Assembly (NCBI GenBank): GCA_002329285.1
Contig: DCTO01000040.1
Coordinates: 1-11,868 of the forward strand
Length of the DNA: 11,868 nucleotides
Origin: Ruminococcaceae bacterium UBA1438
GTDB lineage: Bacteria > Bacillota > Clostridia > Oscillospirales > Acutalibacteraceae
Direction of reading: 5' to 3'
In this document: in pieces, positions 7,666-11,868 of the stretch
Numbering within the stretch: position 1 is the first letter of the stretch
Layout of the letters: every line of letters starts with the position of its first letter
The notes under the pieces: generated by a model
Told to the model about the DNA's origin: nothing
The model's input: the letters and a program-made list of their open reading frames with translations, nothing else
The model's database searches: none
Made by a program: the position numbers and the translations under genes

Positions 7666-7736
7666 TTTTAAGCGTTTTTTGGGCGTTTTTTCGCCAAATT
7701 ATTACAAATTTCCTTTCTTCTGATCGGAGGTAAAAT

Positions 7737-8375
7737 ATGAAAACTTACACCGTTTATCTCTTTCGCCACGGGTTGACGAAGGGCAATATCAACGCACAGT
7801 ATATTGGGCACACGGATTATCCGCTAACTATGGATAGTATAGATGCGCTCAAAAAAATCAAGGCGCAGCATCATTATCCGCAGGTGGATGCGGTGTTTTC
7901 CTCGCCGCTCAAAAGGTGCCTTGATTCTGCAAACATAATGTTTCCGAAAAATAACCCAATTGTAATAAATGATTTGATTGAATATAATTTCGGCGAGTTT
8001 GAGGAATGCACTGCAGAGGACTTAAAGGATAACGAGGATTTCAAAACCTGGCTTCAGGGGGATATTAACGCCGCCCCGCCTTACGGCGAATCAAACGCGC
8101 AGTTTATTCACCGCGTTTGCGATGCCTTTGAAAAAATTGTTGAGGGAATGATAAACACGGGCACGCAAAGCTGCGCCATCGTCGGCCACGCGGGCGTGCT
8201 TATGACTCTGCTTTCCTGTTACGGTCTGCCGGAAGCGCCAATGGCGCATTGGCAGATGGATGCCGGCTATGGCTATAAGCTGCGCATAACCCCCTCGCTC
8301 TGGTCGCAGGCGAATAAATTGGAGGTTGTTGATTTGGCGCCGCAGTCTCTTGAAGAAATAAAAAACGAAGAATGA
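7737..8375 (+). CDS. Histidine phosphatase family protein (phosphoglycerate mutase-like)
   Basis: This 212-residue cytoplasmic phosphohydrolase belongs to the branch-1 histidine phosphatase superfamily. The catalytic motif FRHGLT has R10 and the phospho-accepting H11. SSPLKRC supplies the second arginine (R60), EYNFGEFEE the probable general acid E82, and VGHAG the second histidine (H151). Length and motifs fit alpha-ribazole phosphatase (CobC) and phosphoglycerate mutase-like enzymes, but no cobalamin gene is nearby, so the substrate is unknown. GGAGG lies seven bases before the ATG. It is transcribed away from the Xre-type regulator. No clear promoter of its own was identified in the 176-bp gap. 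Confidence 0.9.
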   Translation: MKTYTVYLFRHGLTKGNINAQYIGHTDYPLTMDSIDALKKIKAQHHYPQVDAVFSSPLKRCLDSANIMFPKNNPIVINDLIEYNFGEFEECTAEDLKDNEDFKTWLQGDINAAPPYGESNAQFIHRVCDAFEKIVEGMINTGTQSCAIVGHAGVLMTLLSCYGLPEAPMAHWQMDAGYGYKLRITPSLWSQANKLEVVDLAPQSLEEIKNEE

Positions 8376-8380
8376 AAAAT

Positions 8381-8403
8381 CAAACAGGGCAATCCCTTGT
8401 TTG
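8381..8403 (-). terminator. Hairpin with a U-rich tail on the minus strand
   Basis: CAAACAGGG, a 4-nt loop and CCC-T-TGTTTG pair with one bulged base. On the minus strand the hairpin is followed by ATTTTTCATTC, which suits a terminator for transcripts arriving from 8612 and beyond. On the plus strand it lies 5 nt after the phosphatase stop without a U-run. Confidence 0.45.
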
Positions 8404-8559
8404 GCGTAACCCCTGTCTGATTAACCTCGTCCAAGCAAATTACGCAGTCAAGTCGCAACTAAAATAATTGCTTAAAGACTGCTTCGTTTGTTTCTCCTCT
8501 TCGCAAAATTACCGACCACTAAAAAAGGAACCGCAAGGGGCGACTGTCATAAAGAAGTT
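8404..8559. other. Intergenic sequence without a recognised gene
   Basis: Open reading frames across this stretch are short, lack good ribosome-binding sites and resemble nothing recognised. There is no tRNA-like fold or clear promoter. It separates the histidine phosphatase from the bidirectional terminator. Confidence 0.4.
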
Positions 8560-8594
8560 TGAGCACGGCAATTTATGCCGTGCTCATTGTTTTA
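8560..8594. terminator. Strong intrinsic terminator, probably bidirectional
   Basis: TGAGCACGGCA (8560-8570), loop ATTTA, and TGCCGTGCTCA (8576-8586) form a perfect 11-bp stem. On the plus strand TTGTTTTA follows; on the minus strand AACTTCTTT follows. It stands 26 nt past the end of the zinc-ribbon gene remnant, so it most likely ends that minus-strand transcript and also stops plus-strand readthrough from the phosphatase. Confidence 0.8.
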
Positions 8595-8611
8595 TGAATT
8601 ATTCAATTTTA

Positions 8612-8863
8612 TTAGTTTGCTGTAAGCGAGATATGTGTTGGCTCATGGATTTCTATAAACCAACCGTCAGGAACTTCTATTTCATCTTCGCCGTTAACAT
8701 CAAGTCTAACTATTATAGGTTCTTCGGCTTCTGAATGCTCATAATAGCCTGTCTGTTCATTTTTTATAGCGTTATAAACAGAAACTTGTGTCATTTTCTC
8801 ACCAAGATTATTCACAGTATATTTTCCGGCAGGTACATAGTAAACAATGATTGCACCCTCTTC
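8612..8863 (-). pseudogene. Detached C-terminal part of the zinc-ribbon membrane protein
   Basis: After the TAA at 8866-8864 the same reading frame continues for 83 codons (EEGAIIVYYVPAGKYTVNN and onward) to a normal stop. The segment reads as a beta-rich extracytoplasmic domain (VPAGKYTV, IIVRLDVNG, VPDGWFIEI). An internal GTG at 8815 is the longest possible restart, but no good Shine-Dalgarno precedes it. The continuous frame and protein-like composition show that it was once joined to the upstream part; it is probably untranslated unless the stop is read through or is a sequence error. Confidence 0.75.
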
Positions 8864-9442
8864 TTAACTCATTGTTATTTCTTTTCCATATTCTCCTGCT
8901 TCACCGGCAATCAGTTCAATAGAAGCATTTGTTGGCAAAGCTTCTGATGTCTCTGCGCTTGAAGTAATTGAAGTGTCTGCTGTCGTTTCCGCAGTTGAAT
9001 TGTTGTTATCTGTATTATTTCCTCCGCCAGTAAAAGCAATAGCCAGATAAACAATCCAAGCAACTGCAATAATTCCGTATTTAAGAATATTATTCATATC
9101 CTTTTTGCGAAGTAAAATGATTGTAAGAGGTACAGGGAAGATAAAAATCCAACCGAGCACCCAAAGCCATGTTTTCTTTTTCTTTGGAGCGTCTTGTGTT
9201 TGCCAAGTATAACCACAATCGTTGCATACACCTGTTGTTGTGCGTATGATTTGTGTGCCCCTTTTACCCTTTGATTCGCCTAACTTTTCGCGTGCAAATT
9301 TAATGTTTGTGCTTCCGCATTTAGGACAGCCCTCTTTGTTAAGCTGTTCCTGCTCTTTCTGCATATCGGCAGTAATTTGTGAACCGCAAAACTCACAATA
9401 TTTAGAGTTGTTGATTTCTGCTCCGCAATTCGGACATTTCAT
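8864..9442 (-). CDS. Double-zinc-ribbon membrane protein, cut short by an in-frame stop
   Basis: This is a 192-residue product. The N-terminal zinc ribbon uses C3, C6, C16 and C19 (MKCPNCG and CEFCG). A second ribbon uses C39, C42, C73 and C76 (GCPKCG and GVCNDCG). Two membrane segments follow at about 91-112 and 119-138. A Ser/Thr/Asn-rich linker follows and then the start of an outer domain, interrupted by TAA at 8866-8864. The frame remains open upstream to an ATG at 9562, but the ATG at 9442 is chosen: it begins the zinc ribbon and has GGGAG seven bases before it, while the upstream stretch crosses a terminator hairpin. Topology suggests a cytoplasmic metal-bound head and an exported tail. 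No specific function is recognised. It sits behind a structured leader RNA. Confidence 0.8.
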   Translation of the reverse strand: MKCPNCGAEINNSKYCEFCGSQITADMQKEQEQLNKEGCPKCGSTNIKFAREKLGESKGKRGTQIIRTTTGVCNDCGYTWQTQDAPKKKKTWLWVLGWIFIFPVPLTIILLRKKDMNNILKYGIIAVAWIVYLAIAFTGGGNNTDNNNSTAETTADTSITSSAETSEALPTNASIELIAGEAGEYGKEITMS

Positions 9443-9460
9443 AATATTTCTCCCTTCAAT

Positions 9461-9491
9461 AATAAAAATGCGCACAGTCAGAACTGTGCGC
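9461..9491 (-). terminator. Intrinsic terminator in the leader of the zinc-ribbon gene
   Basis: On the minus strand GCGCACAGT, loop TCTG and ACTGTGCGC form a perfect 9-bp stem followed by ATTTTTATTATT. It lies 28 nt upstream of the zinc-ribbon gene ATG and downstream of the rod-like RNA. It therefore either ends a small RNA or works as an attenuator. Confidence 0.8.
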
Positions 9492-9513
9492 CAAAAACGC
9501 CGCTCTAACTGTC

Positions 9514-9635
9514 GCCAAACAATCTCACACACCGTCCAAAACAGATATGCAATAAAGAGCATGCATTTTTATCAAAAGAGATAAAAATAGCATACCTGCT
9601 ATTGGACATAATATTCACTTGTGAGATTATTTGGC
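9514..9635 (-). ncRNA. Rod-like structured RNA, leader or small RNA of unknown class
   Basis: The minus strand can fold into a single long rod. Helix 1 pairs 9635-9620 with 9529-9514, 16 bp including one U-G. Helix 2 pairs 9607-9602 with 9539-9534, 6 bp. Helix 3 pairs 9598-9590 with 9550-9542, 9 bp including one G-U. Helix 4 is a 9-bp apical stem (9588-9580 with 9573-9565, loop UCUUUU). Internal loops are asymmetric (12 by 4, 3 by 2, 1 by 14). Both wobble pairs exist only in the minus-strand RNA; the other strand would have A-C mismatches. A promoter places the start at about 9635, the first base of helix 1, and a terminator follows 22 nt after helix 1. It does not match 6S RNA, T-box, SRP RNA or a riboswitch that I can recognise. 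Confidence 0.6.
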
Positions 9636-9641
9636 ACTTAC

Positions 9642-9670
9642 ATTTTAGCATTTTATTATATAATAGTCAA
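9642..9670 (-). promoter_or_regulatory. Promoter of the structured leader RNA
   Basis: On the minus strand TTGACT (9670-9665) and TAAAAT (9647-9642) are 17 bp apart, each with five of six matches to the sigma-A consensus. The start is predicted near 9635. Confidence 0.75.
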
Positions 9671-9699
9671 GAAATATGTCATAGGGTGTAGCGGGCATA

Positions 9700-9719
9700 G
9701 GATTTGTAATGCCAAATCC
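9700..9719. repeat. Small palindrome between promoter and terminator
   Basis: GGATTTG, a 6-nt loop and CAAATCC form a 7-bp hairpin. It has no U-run. It lies between the recombinase-side terminator and the leader RNA promoter, in otherwise featureless sequence. Confidence 0.35.
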
Positions 9720-9722
9720 CTG

Positions 9723-9756
9723 AAAAGAAAAACAGACCGAAAGCATATCGGTCTGT
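9723..9756 (-). terminator. Intrinsic terminator after the recombinase remnant
   Basis: On the minus strand ACAGACCGA, a 7-nt loop and TCGGTCTGT form a perfect 9-bp stem followed by TTTTCTTTTC. It ends transcripts that come from the hsdS/recombinase side, separating them from the zinc-ribbon unit. Confidence 0.85.
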
Positions 9757-9760
9757 CGTT

Positions 9761-9882
9761 AATGAAATATTGCAAGCAATGTGAAATAATTTGCTAAAGC
9801 AAATTGTGAAATATCTCGCTTTGCTCGAAATGAAATTAAATTAATCCTATATACGTTTTAGTATTGCTCGCTTTCAGCGAGA
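9761..9882. repeat. Array of short palindromes separated by TGAAAT motifs
   Basis: TGAAAT recurs at 9763, 9782, 9807 and 9830. Between the copies lie small palindromes: ATTGCAAGCAAT, AATTTGCTAAAGCAAATT, and CTCGCTTTGCTCGA (imperfect). A further palindrome, CTCGCT-TTC-AGCGAG (9867-9881), lies just beyond and supplies the last codons of the broken recombinase. The layout suggests a dispersed non-coding repeat inserted or recombined into the recombinase gene. I have a general impression of similar arrays in other Clostridia but cannot confirm it here. Confidence 0.6.
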
Positions 9883-10454
9883 ATGACCATCTCTCCAACA
9901 CGCATCCCGGAGGAAGCGAGCAGATCAATAATTGCTAAATCCCTTGTGGTCGCGCAGCTATCCCGCATCAGCTCTAATGCCTCGTCCGTGTAGGTGTCTT
10001 TGACCACCTTTGCCGTCTTTGCCTTGTGAATCCGGCGGACCGGACTTTTCAAGATGAAGTCTTCGTCTTCGAGCCATGAGAAGAAGCTGGACAGTATGCG
10101 CCGGATGTTATCAATCGTTACCTTGCTGGATCTGCGTTGCGTCTGGTAGGTGGTCAGGTACTTGCGAAGATCATCCGTTGTTATCTGACTGGCCTTCTTA
10201 GCGATGGCAGACAGCATGGATTCAATCGTCTTTCGGTAATACTTCAAGGTCTTCTCGGAGCAACCCTCAATGCGCTTGGCAGAAATAAAAGCATCAACTG
10301 CATCTTGTTCATCCTGCTTGGCATCAGTTCCTTCTTGGCTGATACTCACACCTTGCAAAGCCTCAGCCAAAGCGCTGCCTAACTGTAACAGTTGTTCATT
10401 GTTGAGATACGGCAGCATTTTACGCTGTATCTCTTGGATAAGTTGTTCTTTCAT
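9858..10454 (-). pseudogene. Truncated tyrosine recombinase (XerC/D-like integrase)
   Basis: This is a 198-codon remnant of a protein that is normally about 300-330 residues. The N-terminal core-binding SAM-like domain (about 50-140) includes FISAKRIEGCSEKTLKYYRK and ILSSFFSWLEDEDFI. The catalytic domain then begins with TRDLAIIDLLASSGMRVGE and contains the first catalytic arginine, R185. The frame ends 13 codons later in a palindromic repeat, so the lysine, the HxxR motif, the second histidine/tryptophan and the nucleophilic tyrosine are all missing. The protein cannot catalyse strand exchange as it stands, though its DNA-binding domain may fold. AAAGGAG stands seven bases before the ATG. 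It follows hsdS by 107 nt; recombinases in this position often invert hsdS specificity cassettes. Confidence 0.88.
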
Positions 10455-10488
10455 CGTCGTTCTCCTTTGTCTTTAAGAGAACGATGAA
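10450..10488 (-). promoter_or_regulatory. Hairpin covering the recombinase start codon
   Basis: On the minus strand TTCATCGTTCTC (10488-10477) can pair with GAGAACG plus ATGAA (10464-10450, three bases bulged). The ATG and the end of the Shine-Dalgarno lie in the paired arm, so translation is probably restrained. Confidence 0.45.
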
Positions 10489-10523
10489 CAGTGGCAGTTC
10501 CTTTGAAGTGACTCTCGCCACTG
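10489..10523. repeat. Inverted repeat between hsdS and the recombinase
   Basis: CAGTGGC (10489-10495) and GCCACTG (10517-10523) are inverted copies 21 bp apart. A second, overlapping palindrome pairs CTCTC (10512-10516) with GAGAG (10526-10530). They lie in the 107-bp hsdS-recombinase gap and might be a recombinase binding site. Their role is unproven. Confidence 0.35.
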
Positions 10524-10561
10524 ATGAGAGTTAATAGGGCGGTAAACGATAATTTAGCGGC

Positions 10562-11779
10562 TTAAAGCTGGATAGCAGAGACATCAATTTTGCCCGACAT
10601 CAACTTTGGAAGGAGCGCATCTCGATTGGATGCAAGCCTGTTATTTTCTTCCTGATTCGAGACAATGGCAGCTGCCATCGGCGCAATGAGAGCATTAAAG
10701 CGTTCTAAAGTCTCCTTATCAGGCAAAAGAAGTTCGATAGCCTTTACGCGATCTCTGGGCAACTCTGTCTGACCAGTGCTTCCTGTATGAAGCGACTCGA
10801 TTTCTTTTTCATGCTGGGTTCCCCACAACCCAATATAGAAAATCATATTTTCTGCTGCTGGCCGGACAATCGTAACATGAGAATCAACAGTAAGATTATG
10901 TGGCTGAAACCAGACCTGCGCTGCTCTCCCTAAAGTGCCATCGCCAGTCGAGTTGATTAGCAAGTCTCCAAATTGGAGCCACTTATTATTGATAACTTTC
11001 GGCCTATGGCTTCGCGCAAAAGAAAGATCAATCATGTGATTGCGAATGCACTTCTGATTGATTACAATTTGGCCGGTATCATCAGCGTATTTTGGAGTTA
11101 TGCCGCGACTTACCAGTGTTGTAATGTCTTCTAAAGTGACATTCTTCCATTCGTCTGGTACAGTGCCCCCGAATGGAACATAATCGACAAACCATGATCT
11201 AAAAATCGCAGCGGCTTGCTGCTGTAAATTATCGTTTATCTCAGCATTTGTTTTTATCCTCGTCTGCAAAGAGCCTATAAGCTTAACCACTTTTCTCTGT
11301 GTTTCAAGATCGGGTATTTCTATCTCAATCTTTTGAAAAGTTGAAGAAGGACGAGCCAAGGCAGGAACGCCTACTTGCGAAGCATTGCTAAGAAGTTTAT
11401 GCTGTCCAATCGGTGTATGAAAGTAGTACACAAAATACTCCGGCAGAACTTTCTTATTACACTTGACGCGGAACTGAGATTGCGATATCACATATCGATC
11501 CCTTTGCGCAGTCTGAGGAATGTAAACAATCTGTCCCAGTGTTCCCCGGTGAGTAATTACAACATCACCCTTATATGCGTTGGCCTTTTTAAGTGAATCA
11601 GCCTTTTCCTTGGTAACATAGCGGAATGATTTTTCCGAAAGTTCAAATCCCTCAAGATTGCTGCCGTTGAGAACAGGGATGCCTTTATCAACAAAGCAAT
11701 CGACTTTTATATTTGAGCCAAACGGCCCCATTGCTATTTCATCTATCAAATCAGCGATGGGGTAGGTTTTATAATTCAT
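10562..11779 (-). CDS. hsdS: Type I restriction-modification specificity subunit HsdS
   Basis: This 405-residue DNA-recognition subunit directs the HsdM methyltransferase and HsdR nuclease to a bipartite target. The first target recognition domain (about 1-155) opens with MGPFGSNIKV and ends near PSSTFQKIEIEIPDLETQRK. The central conserved helix region has NDNLQQQAAAIFRSWFVDY. The second recognition domain follows (VPDEWKNVTLEDI through LPDKETLERF), and the distal conserved region ends NRDALLPKLMSGKIDVS. Full length and both repeats look intact. The ATG at 11779 is chosen because it overlaps the hsdM stop by 11 nt and opens a typical HsdS N-terminus; an upstream ATG at 11836 lies inside hsdM. 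The motif recognised cannot be predicted. Confidence 0.95.
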   Translation of the reverse strand: MNYKTYPIADLIDEIAMGPFGSNIKVDCFVDKGIPVLNGSNLEGFELSEKSFRYVTKEKADSLKKANAYKGDVVITHRGTLGQIVYIPQTAQRDRYVISQSQFRVKCNKKVLPEYFVYYFHTPIGQHKLLSNASQVGVPALARPSSTFQKIEIEIPDLETQRKVVKLIGSLQTRIKTNAEINDNLQQQAAAIFRSWFVDYVPFGGTVPDEWKNVTLEDITTLVSRGITPKYADDTGQIVINQKCIRNHMIDLSFARSHRPKVINNKWLQFGDLLINSTGDGTLGRAAQVWFQPHNLTVDSHVTIVRPAAENMIFYIGLWGTQHEKEIESLHTGSTGQTELPRDRVKAIELLLPDKETLERFNALIAPMAAAIVSNQEENNRLASNRDALLPKLMSGKIDVSAIQL

Positions 11780-11868
11780 ATCCAATCGCCCCCAGTCTCT
11801 CCTTGATCTCGGCCTCAAGCTCATGGGATTTTGCAAACAGTTCGGAAAGCTCAGAGGTCAACCGGCTC
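11769..11868 (-). CDS. hsdM: HsdM type I DNA methyltransferase, C-terminal end
   Basis: Only the last 32 codons are inside the window, ending ELFAKSHELEAEIKERLGAIGY before EL and a TAA at 11771-11769. This helical, Glu/Lys-rich tail with LGAIGYE is typical of HsdM C-termini, which contact HsdS. The 11-nt overlap with hsdS gives tight translational coupling of the modification complex. The catalytic NPPY-type motif would lie beyond the right edge. The call rests on this short tail plus its position directly before hsdS. Confidence 0.75.
   Translation of the reverse strand, partial: SRLTSELSELFAKSHELEAEIKERLGAIGYEL

Noticed and set aside
8468..8734. Plus-strand 88-codon frame
   Set aside because: It runs through the strong terminator at 8560-8586, overlaps the zinc-ribbon remnant antisense, has no ribosome-binding site and resembles nothing known.
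9443..9562. N-terminal extension of the zinc-ribbon protein from an ATG at 9562
   Set aside because: The frame is open, but it crosses the rod-like RNA and a terminator hairpin, has no Shine-Dalgarno, and the zinc ribbon begins at an ATG with a good one at 9442.
9514..9635. 6S RNA or T-box leader
   Set aside because: The rod shape recalls 6S RNA, but it lacks the large symmetric central bubble and its ends do not reach the terminator; no T-box UGGN/ACC bulge sequence is present.
9761..9882. CRISPR array
   Set aside because: The repeated part is only about 6-7 bp, the spacers are themselves palindromes, and no cas gene is present.

Overview
The window looks like a chromosomal segment of a low-to-mid-GC Firmicute, most likely a gut-type member of the Clostridia. 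This is inferred from the gene order rpmH-rnpA-yidD-yidC-jag-mnmE-mnmG, strong Shine-Dalgarno sequences, sigma-A-type promoters, and a Jag protein with Jag_N, KH and R3H domains. No species can be assigned from the sequence alone.

Region 1 (1-5323, minus strand) is the conserved operon usually found beside the replication origin: rpmH, rnpA (GTG start), yidD, yidC, jag, mnmE and the N-terminal half of mnmG, which runs off the left edge. A near-consensus promoter (TTGACA, 18 bp, TATAAT) at 5294-5323 should drive it. The genes link ribosome assembly, RNase P, membrane-protein insertion and the MnmE/MnmG tRNA wobble-uridine modification pathway. The expected divergent neighbour, dnaA, is not there.

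Region 2 (5341-8375) replaces dnaA with a plus-strand pair, a VanZ-like membrane protein and an MTA/SAH-nucleosidase-type enzyme, spaced 3 nt apart. Then come a convergent Xre-type regulator and a divergent histidine phosphatase. The 176-bp gap between these last two holds several TTGTAA motifs and a good promoter for the regulator.

Region 3 (8376-9860, mostly minus strand) is accessory. It has a double-zinc-ribbon membrane protein cut by one in-frame TAA codon. Upstream is a roughly 175-nt leader in which a promoter, a long rod-like RNA hairpin and an intrinsic terminator follow one another. Behind that lie another minus-strand terminator and an array of small palindromes separated by a TGAAAT motif.

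Region 4 (9858-11868, minus strand) is the end of a type I restriction-modification locus: the HsdM C-terminus, a complete two-TRD HsdS, and a tyrosine recombinase cut off just after its first catalytic arginine, where the palindrome array begins. This arrangement resembles phase-variable hsdS loci, but the recombinase here should be inactive.

The most novel-looking item is the structured leader RNA at 9461-9635. Its two non-Watson-Crick positions form G-U pairs only when read on the minus strand, the same strand as the promoter, the terminator and the downstream gene.
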